64,000 bases of DNA from Kribbella sindirgiensis (lineage in GTDB: Bacteria > Actinomycetota > Actinomycetes > Propionibacteriales > Kribbellaceae): assembly GCF_004331435.1 (NCBI RefSeq), contig NZ_SJKA01000001.1:186001-250000 (forward strand), in the 5' to 3' direction. Both the position numbers and the translations under genes were made by a program. This document shows, in pieces, positions 1-7,694 of the stretch. The notes beneath the pieces were generated by a model that was given only the letters and a program-made list of their open reading frames with translations, did not search any database and was not told where the DNA came from. The first letter of the stretch is position 1. Each line of letters begins with the position of its first letter.

Positions 1-544
1 CGAACTGGTGGGTCAGGTCGAGGAACGTCGTCGGCTCGTCCAGCAGCAGGATGTCGGTCTCCTGCGCGAGCGCCATCGCGATCCACACCCGCTGCCGCTG
101 ACCGCCGGACAGCTCGTCGATCGGCCGGTCCGCGATCGACAGCACGTCGGTCGAGGTCATCGCCTCGGCGACCGCCTCGTCGTCGGACCGCGACCACTGC
201 CGGATCCACCGCGTCCGCGGATACCGCCCGCGCCCGACCAGGTCCGCGACCGTGATCCCTTCCGGCGCGGTCGGCGACTGCGGCAGGAGACCGAGCTTGG
301 TCGCCACATCCCGCGTCGGGATCTGCTGGATGCTCTTCCCGTCCAGCAGCACGGTCCCGCGCGACGGCTTCAGCAACCGCGCCAGCGTCTTCAGGAGCGT
401 CGACTTGCCGCAGGCATTGGCGCCGACGATGACCGTGATCTTCCCGGTCGGGATCCGCACCGACAGGTCGTGGATGATCTCCCGCTGGTCGTACCCGACC
501 GCGAGTCCGTCGGCTGCCAGGCTGTGTTCCACAGGGTTCTCCAT
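1..544 (-). CDS. Iron-siderophore ABC transporter ATP-binding protein (3' end outside window)
   Basis: This is the ATPase of a ferric-siderophore importer (FecE/FepC family), which energises the two permeases encoded just upstream. The visible 181 residues show Walker [10 protein letters not shown] at 41-49, the Q-loop Gln near 89, the signature LSGGQ at 145-149 and Walker B ILLLDEP at 165-171. The gene runs off the left edge, so the H-loop and C-terminus are missing. The start is the ATG at 544-542, the only one that fits the family N-terminus. There is no strong ribosome binding site: only 5 nt lie between the ATG and a palindromic element (550-712) that separates this gene from its permease partner. 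Iron control probably comes from the box at 2838-2856 at the head of the operon. Confidence 0.93.
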   Translation of the reverse strand, partial: MENPVEHSLAADGLAVGYDQREIIHDLSVRIPTGKITVIVGANACGKSTLLKTLARLLKPSRGTVLLDGKSIQQIPTRDVATKLGLLPQSPTAPEGITVADLVGRGRYPRTRWIRQWSRSDDEAVAEAMTSTDVLSIADRPIDELSGGQRQRVWIAMALAQETDILLLDEPTTFLDLTHQF

Positions 545-549
545 CTTTA

Positions 550-712
550 GGGTGTGTCTCTCAATCCCACGCCGTCGCGAGCAGGTGCTCGGCGGAGTGC
601 CTCGGCGAGCGGGAGCGGAGGGGTCGATGTGGTTTCATCGTTCCCTTCGCTCCCGCTCGGCGAGGTGCCCGCCGAGGGCCGCGCAGTAGGCGTGGGATTG
701 AGAGACACGCCC
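550..712. mobile_element. MITE-like element, 163 bp, TA-flanked, long inverted repeats
   Basis: The two ends are inverted copies of 24 bases (550-573 and 689-712) differing at one position. A second inverted pair lies inside (601-617 and 648-664, one mismatch), so almost the whole element can fold into one long hairpin. It is flanked by TA on both sides (548-549 and 713-714), as expected for target duplication by IS630/Tc1-mariner-type transposases. No ORF of its own is credible. The right TA contributes to the permease stop codon. Removing the element and one TA restores a junction in which the permease stop TAA is followed after 2 nt by the ATPase ATG. The family assignment is inferred from the TA target and the non-coding palindromic form. 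Confidence 0.72.
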
Positions 713-1752
713 TAGCCACCACTCCCGACACGGTTGGCCCGCGCCAGCAGGAACATCAGGTACGGCGCTCCGACCACGCCGGTCACCACGCCGACCGGCA
801 ACTGGGTCTCACCGAGGGCGTGCTGCGCGACCAGGTCCGACAGCCCGACCACGAGCGCCCCGAGCAGACCGGACGTGATCATCGCCGGCCCCGGCGACCG
901 GGTCAGCCGGCGCGCGATCGGCGGCGCGACGAACGCCACGAACCCGATCGGCCCGGCCGCCGCCGTCGCCACCGCGGCCAGCAGTACGGCGACCACGATC
1001 AACCCGAGCCGCGCCACCTCGACCCGCAGCCCCAGCCCGTACGCCGTCTCGTCGCCGAGCTGCAGGATCCGCAACTGCCGGACCAGGAACGCCATCACCG
1101 GCAGCAGGACGGCGAACGTGATCGCCAGCGACCGTACGTTCGACCAGTCCCGCCCGTTCAGGCTGCCGGTCAGCCAGATCAGCGCCTGCTGCGCGATCTC
1201 CACCCGGGCCTTGGTCAGCAGGTACGACGTGATGCTGGTGGCGATCGCTCCGATGCCGATCCCGATCAGGATCAGCCGGTAACTCGATACCCCGTGCCGC
1301 CAGGCCAGCACGTACATGATGAAGGCGGTCAGCACCGCGCCGACGATCGCGAACGCCGACACCGCGACCCCGGTGAGGCCGAGGGTGACGATCGCGAACA
1401 CGGCGAACGCGCTGGCGCCGTACGTCACGCCGATGATGTCCGGGCTGGCCAGCGGGTTGCGGGCGATGCTCTGGAAGATCGCGCCCGACAGGCCGAGCGC
1501 CGTACCGACCAGCAGCCCGGTCAGTGCCCTGGGCAACCGCAGCCTGTTGACGATGAACTCGGTTGCCCGGTCGCCGCCGCCGAACAAGGTCTTCACCACG
1601 TCGATCACCGGGATCTTGAAGTCACCCAGCGACAGCGAGACGCAGAAGGTCGCGAACACCACGACGGCGAGGACCGCGATGACCACGAGGGTGCGGGCCT
1701 GCCGGGCCGCGCGGGCACGCGAGATGACCTGGACAGCTTCGACCGTCGTCAT
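712..1752 (-). CDS. FecCD-family siderophore permease (second subunit)
   Basis: This 346-residue integral membrane permease matches the FecD/FepG side of iron-siderophore ABC importers. An N-terminal cytoplasmic stretch leads into about ten hydrophobic segments. Family signatures include NRLRLPRALTGLLVGTALG at about 68-86, the NPLASPDIIGVT motif near 98, and AAGPIGFVAFVAPPIARRL near 265, the loop that contacts the ATPase. The start ATG at 1752 overlaps the stop of the upstream permease by 4 nt (ATGA), so the two are translationally coupled and probably form a heterodimeric channel. Its TAG stop at 714-712 uses one base of the adjacent palindromic element. Confidence 0.93.
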   Translation of the reverse strand: MTTVEAVQVISRARAARQARTLVVIAVLAVVVFATFCVSLSLGDFKIPVIDVVKTLFGGGDRATEFIVNRLRLPRALTGLLVGTALGLSGAIFQSIARNPLASPDIIGVTYGASAFAVFAIVTLGLTGVAVSAFAIVGAVLTAFIMYVLAWRHGVSSYRLILIGIGIGAIATSITSYLLTKARVEIAQQALIWLTGSLNGRDWSNVRSLAITFAVLLPVMAFLVRQLRILQLGDETAYGLGLRVEVARLGLIVVAVLLAAVATAAAGPIGFVAFVAPPIARRLTRSPGPAMITSGLLGALVVGLSDLVAQHALGETQLPVGVVTGVVGAPYLMFLLARANRVGSGG

Positions 1753-2819
1753 AGGTCGGCCAGCTTCCGGCGGCGTACCAGGACGATGAAGAACGGAGCG
1801 CCGAGGACCGCGGTCACGATGCCGACCTGGAGTTCACCGGGCAGTGCGACGACGCGGCCGATCACGTCGGACCCGAGCAGCAGGATCGGCGCGAGCAGCA
1901 TCGAGTACGGCAGGATCCACCGGTAGTCCGGCCCGGTTACGAGCCGCGCCACGTGCGGGATGGTCAGCCCGATGAACCCGATCGGCCCGGCCGCCGCGGT
2001 CGCCGCGCCGCAGAGCAGTACGACGACCACCGCGACGAAGGCGCGGGCGAGTCCCACTCGCTGACCGAGTGACTTGGCCACGTCGTCCCCCAGCGACAAC
2101 GCGTTCAGCACTCGCCCACAGAACAGGGCCAGCACGATCCCGACCAGGATGAACGGCGCCACCTGTTCCGCGATGTCGGAGCCGCGCCCGGCGAACGACC
2201 CCACGGACCAGAACCGGAACTGGTCGAAGGTGTCGACGTCACCGATCAGCAAGGCCGTCGTCAGCGACCCGAGCATCGCGGTCAGCGCCGCACCGGCGAG
2301 CGCGAGCTTCACCGGTGTCGCGCCCTCGCGCCCGAGCGAACCGAGGAAGTAGACGGCGACCGACGCCGCGGCCGCACCGAGAAAGGCCAGCCAGACGTAC
2401 GCCGTCAACGACGACAGCCCGAACCAGTAGATGCCCCCGACAACGAACAGCGCGGCGCCGCCGTTCACGCCGAGGATGCCCGGATCGGCCAGCGGGTTCC
2501 GGGTCACGCCCTGCATCAGGGCCCCGGACAGCCCGAGCGCCGCGCCGACCATCAGACCGATCAGCGTCCGCGGTACGCGCAGTGACCTGATGATCACGTG
2601 ATCGGTGTCGGACTCGTTGTAGTGGCGGAGGGCATCGAGCACCGTGGACAACGGGATCTGTTTGGACCCGACCGCGATGCTGAGCAGCGACACGAGGACC
2701 AGCAGGACGACGCACACCACCAACCCGAGAACGAGCGTGGTCCGCCGGGTCCGACGGCGTGGACGCGGCGGAGCGGCCGTCTCTGGGCCGACGTCGACCA
2801 CGGCGTTAGGCGGGGGCAT
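1749..2819 (-). CDS. FecCD-family siderophore permease (first subunit)
   Basis: This 356-residue permease is the FepD-like partner and the first gene of the leftward iron-uptake operon. After a proline/arginine-rich cytoplasmic N-terminus it has the usual multi-span FecCD core, with RSLRVPRTLIGLMVGAALG near 79-97, NPLADPGILGVN near 110, and a C-terminal AAGPIGFIGLTIPHVARL motif. The ATG at 2819 lies about 20 bp from the iron box at 2838-2856, which should place the operon under DtxR/IdeR-type repression by ferrous iron. No substrate-binding lipoprotein is encoded next to it in this window, so the binding protein must lie elsewhere or beyond the left edge. Confidence 0.93.
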   Translation of the reverse strand: MPPPNAVVDVGPETAAPPRPRRRTRRTTLVLGLVVCVVLLVLVSLLSIAVGSKQIPLSTVLDALRHYNESDTDHVIIRSLRVPRTLIGLMVGAALGLSGALMQGVTRNPLADPGILGVNGGAALFVVGGIYWFGLSSLTAYVWLAFLGAAAASVAVYFLGSLGREGATPVKLALAGAALTAMLGSLTTALLIGDVDTFDQFRFWSVGSFAGRGSDIAEQVAPFILVGIVLALFCGRVLNALSLGDDVAKSLGQRVGLARAFVAVVVVLLCGAATAAAGPIGFIGLTIPHVARLVTGPDYRWILPYSMLLAPILLLGSDVIGRVVALPGELQVGIVTAVLGAPFFIVLVRRRKLADL

Positions 2820-2837
2820 TGGACTTTCGGGATCCTC

Positions 2838-2856
2838 TTAGGTAAGGCTAACCTCT
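2838..2856. promoter_or_regulatory. Iron box (DtxR/IdeR-type operator)
   Basis: The 19-mer TTAGGTAAGGCTAACCTCT differs from the IdeR/DtxR consensus TTAGGTTAGGCTAACCTAA at three positions. It lies between the divergent permease operon and the siderophore-interacting protein gene, so one iron-loaded repressor could control both. The match is direct; the binding is inferred. Confidence 0.85.
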
Positions 2857-2933
2857 AGATGCCTCAGAATAACCCGGCCGCCCTCGGGTCCGCATCTGAG
2901 TCCCCCTGCGGAAGTTTATGGAGAAACCACGGC

Positions 2934-3740
2934 ATGACGACTGTGCTCGAGCGACCGATCGTTTTCGACTCGCTCCTGGCCACCGTGGCGGCCGTTGACG
3001 ACCTGAGCCCGCACCTGCGCCGGGTGACGTTCGTCGCACCGCGGATCGCGGAGGCGGTCACCGCCGGCCCGGACCAGCGCATCAAGGTCCTGCTGGCACC
3101 GCCCAACGGCAGTGCGATCAAACTGCCCTCCGGACCCGAGTGGTACACCGAGTGGTGCGCCCAGCCGGTCGAAGAGCGCTTCATCATGCGGACCTACACG
3201 GTGCGAGCACTCCGGCCGGAGGTGGCCGAGCTGGACGTCGAGTTCGTCCTGCACGGCGTCAACGGGCCTGCGTCCGCCTGGGTCAGTGAAGCCGCGCTGG
3301 GCGACCAGGTGGGTCTGCTGCTGCCGTTCGCGGTCGACACGACCAGCACGAAGGGCCTGCTGCACTCTGGCGTCGACTACGTCCCGCCGGCGTCCAGTGT
3401 GCGCCGGATCCTCGTCGCGGACGAGACGGCGTTGCCGGCACTGGCCGGAATCCTGGAGGAGCTCCCGGCCGCAGTACAGGCCACGGTGTTCGTCGCCGTA
3501 CCCGATGCTGCCGACGTACGGCCGCTGGCCGGTGCTGCCGATGTCACGTGGGTGACCGACGGGTCGCTGGTGGACGCGGTGAAGTCAGGAGCACTGCCGT
3601 TCGACCCTGACTACGCCTGGGTCGCGGGCGAGTCGTCGATGATCAAAGAGGTACGTCGCCACCTCGTGAACGTCGTCGGGATGCCGAAGAGCGCCATTTC
3701 CTTCCAGGGCTACTGGAAGCGCGGCGAGGCGCACTGCTGA
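2934..3740 (+). CDS. Siderophore-interacting protein (FAD-dependent ferric-siderophore reductase)
   Basis: This 268-residue cytoplasmic protein of the SIP/ViuB family is expected to reduce ferric siderophores with NAD(P)H through FAD and so release iron after import. The N-terminal half is a FAD-binding barrel, with the flavin motif RTYTVRALRPE near 88-98 and a conserved PASAWV segment. The C-terminal half is the reductase domain, ending with WVAGESSMIKEVRRHL and the family-typical GYWKRGE tail. I chose ATG 2934 because GGAG lies 10 nt upstream and the product begins like family members. An upstream in-frame ATG at 2859 would start beside the iron box and lacks a ribosome site. It is divergent from the permease operon. 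Confidence 0.92.
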   Translation: MTTVLERPIVFDSLLATVAAVDDLSPHLRRVTFVAPRIAEAVTAGPDQRIKVLLAPPNGSAIKLPSGPEWYTEWCAQPVEERFIMRTYTVRALRPEVAELDVEFVLHGVNGPASAWVSEAALGDQVGLLLPFAVDTTSTKGLLHSGVDYVPPASSVRRILVADETALPALAGILEELPAAVQATVFVAVPDAADVRPLAGAADVTWVTDGSLVDAVKSGALPFDPDYAWVAGESSMIKEVRRHLVNVVGMPKSAISFQGYWKRGEAHC

Positions 3741-3779
3741 TCCGGGAGAGCCGGAGGGCAGAGTTCCGGCCCTCCCGGA
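3741..3779. terminator. Bidirectional hairpin between convergent genes
   Basis: TCCGGGAG (3741-3748) pairs with CTCCCGGA (3772-3779), with an inner CCGGA/TCCGG pair (3751-3755, 3765-3769). It starts directly after the stop of the siderophore-interacting protein and ends 8 bp from the stop of the convergent lyase gene. A pyrimidine-rich stretch follows on the plus strand. Confidence 0.6.
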
Positions 3780-3786
3780 AGTTCTT

Positions 3787-4974
3787 CTAGGACGGGTTCT
3801 CCGCATGGGTCAGCGTCTCCCACGCGACGAACAGGTTGTTGGAGCCCGCCGGCCGGCGGGACTCGGTCAGCGCCTGGGTGTTGGTCATCGCGATCCCCAG
3901 GCGGGTGTGCAGCGCGTTGTACCCGACCTCGGTGATCGGCCCGAGCCCGCGCTTGAGCGTGCCCTTGCAGAGCCACGACGGCACCGGCTCCAGGTTGCGC
4001 TCCCACTTGGACTGGAAACCGAGCGCCTGACGCAGCCGCTCACCGAACTCGGGGTACATGTCGATGCCCTGGATCCGCGCCGTCTCCAGCACGTGGGAGA
4101 TCGACGAGATGCCGTAGCCGGTGTGGGTGAAGTCGCGGCAGGTCTCCTGAGTCAAGCCTGTCACGAACGTGCCCTGGCCCTGCCAGTAGCTGACGATCTT
4201 CTCGCGGGTGTTGAGGTTCTGGCTCGGCACGGTCTTCGGCAGCGCGCCGTCGGACTCCAGATACACGTACGCCGGTACGCGGAGCCGGTAGAGCGCGATG
4301 GCCTTGTCGTAGATCGCCTTGTCCTCCAGGAACACCCCGATGCCCTGCAGCGCCTCGATCATGCTCAACTCCCAGTTGCCGTTGGAGTTCGAGCCGTTGA
4401 TCATCTCGGGGACGTAGACGTTGCGGAGCATGGTGGCGAAGCGGCCGGAGTTCGGCCAGTTCCCGTACGCGTGCTTGATGATCTCCGCGGCCTTCGGCCA
4501 CGACGACGCGGACCAGGCGGTCTGCAGCGGCGCGTTGCTGTTGGTGTGGTCGCGGATCGTCGCCGACCACGCATCCATCAGCTCGATGGACTTCTGGGCG
4601 TAGCGGTCGTCGCGGGTGAGGTACCAGAGCAATGCGTCGGTGTACGCCGCGATGGCGTCCTCACGTTCGTCGGTGCAGCCGTAGTTCGGGTTCGAGTACG
4701 GACCGCACTCCACGACCGCGCGTGGTTTCGGCGTACGGGAGAGCGAGGCGTACGCGCTGTTCTTCGCCTGGTTGAAGGCGTTGGTCCACGGTTGCGCGCC
4801 GGCCTGCACCTTGGCGCGGACGAAGTCGAGCTGGGCCTGACTCGACCCGACACCCGGATGCGTGAACGTGGCCGGCGCGTCGACTGCTTGCGGCGAGGCA
4901 ACTGCCGGAGCACTGACGCTCCCGGCCACCAACGCGGCACAGGCGACGGCCAGGACCAGGGGTTTCTTTCTCAT
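3787..4974 (-). CDS. Secreted alginate-lyase-family polysaccharide lyase
   Basis: This is a 395-residue exported protein of the alginate lyase superfamily (alpha/alpha-toroid fold, PF05426-like), expected to cleave uronic-acid polysaccharides by beta-elimination. A typical signal peptide runs from MRKKPLVLAV to about ASPQA near residue 30. Motifs include NGNWELSM, where Asn and Trp line the active site, and CRDFTHTGYGISS, which supplies the His and Tyr of the catalytic machinery. I chose ATG 4974, preceded by AGGA at 8 nt, because it opens directly on the signal peptide. A GTG 33 nt upstream would add a non-signal extension. A 9-bp inverted repeat upstream (5045-5076) is a candidate operator. 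True substrate specificity cannot be read from sequence. Confidence 0.82.
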   Translation of the reverse strand: MRKKPLVLAVACAALVAGSVSAPAVASPQAVDAPATFTHPGVGSSQAQLDFVRAKVQAGAQPWTNAFNQAKNSAYASLSRTPKPRAVVECGPYSNPNYGCTDEREDAIAAYTDALLWYLTRDDRYAQKSIELMDAWSATIRDHTNSNAPLQTAWSASSWPKAAEIIKHAYGNWPNSGRFATMLRNVYVPEMINGSNSNGNWELSMIEALQGIGVFLEDKAIYDKAIALYRLRVPAYVYLESDGALPKTVPSQNLNTREKIVSYWQGQGTFVTGLTQETCRDFTHTGYGISSISHVLETARIQGIDMYPEFGERLRQALGFQSKWERNLEPVPSWLCKGTLKRGLGPITEVGYNALHTRLGIAMTNTQALTESRRPAGSNNLFVAWETLTHAENPS

Positions 4975-5044
4975 GGGCGGTGTCCTGTTCTTCGGGGCGG
5001 TGGACACTTGCGCTTCCCCCCACTAGCGCAGGGTCTTTGCGAAA

Positions 5045-5076
5045 GTGTTGACGACGTTAAGTAAGGGCGTCAACAC
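5045..5076. promoter_or_regulatory. Inverted repeat upstream of the lyase gene, candidate operator
   Basis: GTGTTGACG (5045-5053) and CGTCAACAC (5068-5076) are perfect inverted copies separated by 14 bp. The repeat lies 70-100 bp upstream of the lyase start. On the lyase strand it contains TTGACG, which could serve as a -35 box. It could bind a LacI- or GntR-type sugar regulator, but no such gene is adjacent. Confidence 0.45.
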
Positions 5077-5146
5077 CACAGCCGAAACGGAACAGGCGAC
5101 GAACTTTTCCCAGGTCAGCGGAACAAAGTGAGGGTTTGTCCCAGAA

Positions 5147-5542
5147 CTAGTGGCCGAGCTGGCTGGTGATCTTCTCGACGACGATGCTCGTCGCGTAACG
5201 CGTCGTACCCGGCGGCTCGACATCGGTCCAGCCGCCGGTGTACTTCCGGGCGACCGCCTGCTCGAGCGCCAGCTCCGGATCCGGTACCAGGTCGTCGATC
5301 CGGCCGCGCAGCTCGACGTAGTACGTCGGCCGGGCCGGATCGACGATCACCAGCGAGATCAGGGGATTCCGCTGCAGGTTGCGCAGCTTCTGCCGCCCGT
5401 CCACCAGGCTGATGCGCACCCGCTCGCCGTCCCACAGATACCACAGCGGCGTCACCTGCGGTTCGCCGCGTTTGCCGATCGTCCCGACCAACGCGATCGC
5501 CTTCGAAGCCAGCAGGTCATGAAACTCGCCAGGAATCTCCAC
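5147..5542 (-). CDS. PPOX-class flavin/F420-dependent oxidoreductase
   Basis: This 131-residue protein has the split-barrel fold of the pyridoxamine-5'-phosphate oxidase superfamily, as in the small F420- or FMN-dependent reductases common in actinobacteria. Family features are ALVGTIGKRGEPQVTPLWY at about 16-34, DGRQKLRNLQRNPLISLVI in the middle, and a YVELRGRI strand. The start is GTG 5542. It has no ribosome binding site, but TATTCT lies exactly 6 nt upstream, so the mRNA is probably leaderless. The substrate is unknown. It lies 15 bp downstream of the TetR gene on the same strand, but its own promoter suggests independent expression. Confidence 0.85.
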   Translation of the reverse strand: MEIPGEFHDLLASKAIALVGTIGKRGEPQVTPLWYLWDGERVRISLVDGRQKLRNLQRNPLISLVIVDPARPTYYVELRGRIDDLVPDPELALEQAVARKYTGGWTDVEPPGTTRYATSIVVEKITSQLGH

Positions 5543-5548
5543 GTGGCG

Positions 5549-5554
5549 AGAATA
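5549..5554 (-). promoter_or_regulatory. -10 element for a leaderless start (PPOX gene)
   Basis: TATTCT on the minus strand ends 6 nt before the GTG at 5542, which places the expected transcription start on the start codon. GTGAGC lies 17 bp further upstream as a weak -35. Confidence 0.5.
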
Positions 5555-5557
5555 GGC

Positions 5558-6142
5558 TCAGCTGAGGGCGAGCTCACCGGCGTGAATGCCGGCCGCGTCG
5601 AGAAGAGCGGCCGCGGTGACCGCACCGATGCCGCCGAGCGGCTGCGCGCGGACAACCGCCCGGGCGGCCGCACCGTCGAAGATCATCGTCAGCTGGACGG
5701 CCAGCGTGGACGGATCCTCCGCGCCGGCCTTCACCAGCTCACGGTGGAAGAAGTCGGTGAGCTGCTGCTTGAAGTGCCGCGCCACCACCGATCCCGGGTG
5801 CTCGGGGTTCTTCAGCTCCACCGCCGTACTCACGTACGGGCAGCCGAGGTAGTTGTCAGAAGCAACCATGGCGTCCTGCCGGTCGAACACGGTGAGGATC
5901 CGCTCCCGCGGCCCGCGGTCGTCCTCGGCGCCCGGGTACAGCATCGTCTGGTACGCCGGGCCGCGGCTGGCCAGGCTCTCCGCGATCAGCTCGTCCTTCG
6001 ACCGGAACAGCTGGTACATGGACTTCTTCGACACCCCCGCGGCCTTGCAGAGCGCATCCACGCCGATGTTGACGCCGTCGCGGTAGAAGAGTTCGCCCGC
6101 GGCGTCCAGGAGCCGCTCACGGGGAGTTGCGGAAGTGCTCAT
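5558..6142 (-). CDS. TetR-family transcriptional regulator
   Basis: This 194-residue repressor has a TetR helix-turn-helix at about 10-55 (RLLDAAGELFYRDGVNIGVD, then CKAAGVSKKSMYQLFRSKDE) and a divergent C-terminal ligand domain. It is divergent from the SDR gene at 6233, and two copies of a GAAAC/GATCGGTTT palindrome lie between them. Autoregulation and control of the SDR are therefore likely. The ATG at 6142 has TACCCT 7 nt upstream and no convincing ribosome site beyond an AAGG, so it may be leaderless. The inducer is unknown; compounds handled by the SDR are the natural guess. Confidence 0.9.
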   Translation of the reverse strand: MSTSATPRERLLDAAGELFYRDGVNIGVDALCKAAGVSKKSMYQLFRSKDELIAESLASRGPAYQTMLYPGAEDDRGPRERILTVFDRQDAMVASDNYLGCPYVSTAVELKNPEHPGSVVARHFKQQLTDFFHRELVKAGAEDPSTLAVQLTMIFDGAAARAVVRAQPLGGIGAVTAAALLDAAGIHAGELALS

Positions 6143-6174
6143 GCCTTGAAGGGTACCGGCTGGATTTGAATTCG

Positions 6175-6214
6175 GAAACCGATCGGTTTACTGTGGCTGA
6201 AACAGATCGGTTTC
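6175..6214. promoter_or_regulatory. Tandem TetR operators between regulator and SDR
   Basis: GAAACCGATCGGTTTA (6175-6190) and GAAACAGATCGGTTTC (6199-6214) are two near-identical palindromes with centres 24 bp apart. They fill the gap between the divergent TetR and SDR genes. Two sites on roughly the same helix face suggest binding of two dimers. Confidence 0.8.
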
Positions 6215-6232
6215 CCACTTCAGGAGTTTCAG

Positions 6233-6934
6233 ATGACCACACTCGAAGGCGCCGTTGTCCTGGTCACCGGCGGGCAGCGCGGGATCGGCAAGGCGATCGT
6301 CGACGACCTGCTCACCCGCGGCGCGGCCAAGGTCTACGCGACCGCCCGCACCCCGCGCCCGAGCACCGACCCGCGCGTCGTACCGCTGCCGCTCGAGATC
6401 ACCGACCAGGCCTCGATCGACGCACTGGCCGCGGCCGCGCCGGACGTCACGGTGCTGATCAACAACGCCGGCGCGGGCTCGCCGGATACCTACCTCGACG
6501 CCTCGATCGACGACGTCCGCGCGGTCTTCGAAGCGAACTTCTTCGGCCCGCTCCAGCTCACCCGGGCGTTCGTCCCGATCATCGAGCGCAACGGCGGCGG
6601 CCACATCCTGAACGCGCACTCGGCCCTGTCCTGGGTCGCCCGGCACGGCGCGTACTCGGCGACGAAGGCCGCGTTCTGGCTGCAGACCAACGCGATCCGC
6701 CTGGAACTGCTGAACCGCGGTATCGGCGTCACCGGCCTGCACATGGGGTACGTCGACACCGACATGACGACCGCGGTGACGGCGCCGAAGTCCCGCCCCG
6801 AGGACATCGCCAAGCAGGCCCTCGACGGAATCGAGTCCGGCGCGCACGAGGTCCTCGCCGACGACACCGCCCGCGGCGCGAAGGCAGCCACCGCCATGGA
6901 CCTGACCGCCGTCTACCCCGAGCTAGCCGGCTGA
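6233..6934 (+). CDS. SDR-family oxidoreductase
   Basis: This 233-residue classical short-chain dehydrogenase has the NAD(P)-binding TGGQRGIG motif at 12-19, NNAGAG near 81, catalytic Ser in HSALSW near 126 and the YSATK pair near 139. The start ATG has AGGAG 9 nt upstream. The gene is divergent from a TetR repressor with a double operator covering its promoter, so it is probably induced by a small molecule. Its 3' end overlaps the convergent DJ-1/PfpI gene by 12 bp. The substrate is not determined by the sequence. Confidence 0.9.
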   Translation: MTTLEGAVVLVTGGQRGIGKAIVDDLLTRGAAKVYATARTPRPSTDPRVVPLPLEITDQASIDALAAAAPDVTVLINNAGAGSPDTYLDASIDDVRAVFEANFFGPLQLTRAFVPIIERNGGGHILNAHSALSWVARHGAYSATKAAFWLQTNAIRLELLNRGIGVTGLHMGYVDTDMTTAVTAPKSRPEDIAKQALDGIESGAHEVLADDTARGAKAATAMDLTAVYPELAG

Positions 6935-7519
6935 CACGTGGACGTCGCGGTCGCGGGTGTACTCCATGGCGCCCGCGATCCCGTCGGCCACGTCGGCGCC
7001 GAGTTCGCGCTCGACGACGTACAGCGCCAGGTCGATCCCCGCGGTGATGCCGCCCGCGGTGACGAGCGTGCCGTCGTCGACGACGCGGTTGGTCTTCAAC
7101 TCGGCGCCGAACGCCTCCAGCTCAGCCCACGCGCCGCGGTTCGTGGTCGCCGCTCGACCCTTCACCAGGCCGGCCTCGGCAAGCAGCATCGAGCCCGTGC
7201 ACACCGAGCCGATCCACTGCAGCGACGGCGCCAGTTCGGCGATCCGCGCCGGCATCACACCGCGTCGTGCCTCGGCCCACGCACCCTTCTCCGCCCGGTT
7301 CATCCAGCCGCCACCTGGAACGAACAGCGCATCCGGCTGCCCGAGACCCTCAGGCGCCTTGAATTGCAGGCCGTGCAGTCCGGTCACCTCGGCCGGCCCG
7401 TCCAGCCCCACCAGCGCCATATCGAACCCAGGTCGCCGCGAGGCGTGACTCCACACCTCGAACGGCCCCATCACGTCCATCTCGTCGACACCGTCGAACA
7501 CCAGAATCTCGATCCGCAT
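6923..7519 (-). CDS. DJ-1/PfpI-family protein (isonitrile hydratase-like)
   Basis: This 198-residue cytosolic protein belongs to the class-I glutamine-amidotransferase-like DJ-1/PfpI superfamily. The conserved Glu lies in the opening FDGVDEMDVMGPFEVW, and the nucleophile-elbow Cys in SVCTGSMLLAEAGL near 103-116, followed by AATTNRGAW. The arrangement resembles isonitrile hydratase and the N-domain of AraC-type regulators, but no DNA-binding domain follows. ATG 7519 is chosen because the family begins M-R-I-E; reading further upstream gives a low-complexity extension of no family resemblance. The gene is convergent with the SDR and divergent from the secreted esterase. Confidence 0.85.
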   Translation of the reverse strand: MRIEILVFDGVDEMDVMGPFEVWSHASRRPGFDMALVGLDGPAEVTGLHGLQFKAPEGLGQPDALFVPGGGWMNRAEKGAWAEARRGVMPARIAELAPSLQWIGSVCTGSMLLAEAGLVKGRAATTNRGAWAELEAFGAELKTNRVVDDGTLVTAGGITAGIDLALYVVERELGADVADGIAGAMEYTRDRDVHVSAG

Positions 7520-7694
7520 ACCTCTACCCAACTGGGGCGCTTCGCAGTGAGCCAGTGGCCACGAGGCCGTGGTTCGCAAGATTCTGGCCACCTCTCGGCG
7601 CACGGTTGGCACCACTGAGCGCTTGCTGCTCGCACCAAGGGTCACCGGACAGCTACATCTAGTGGGGACATCCCGCCGCCCCTGGAGGTCCACT

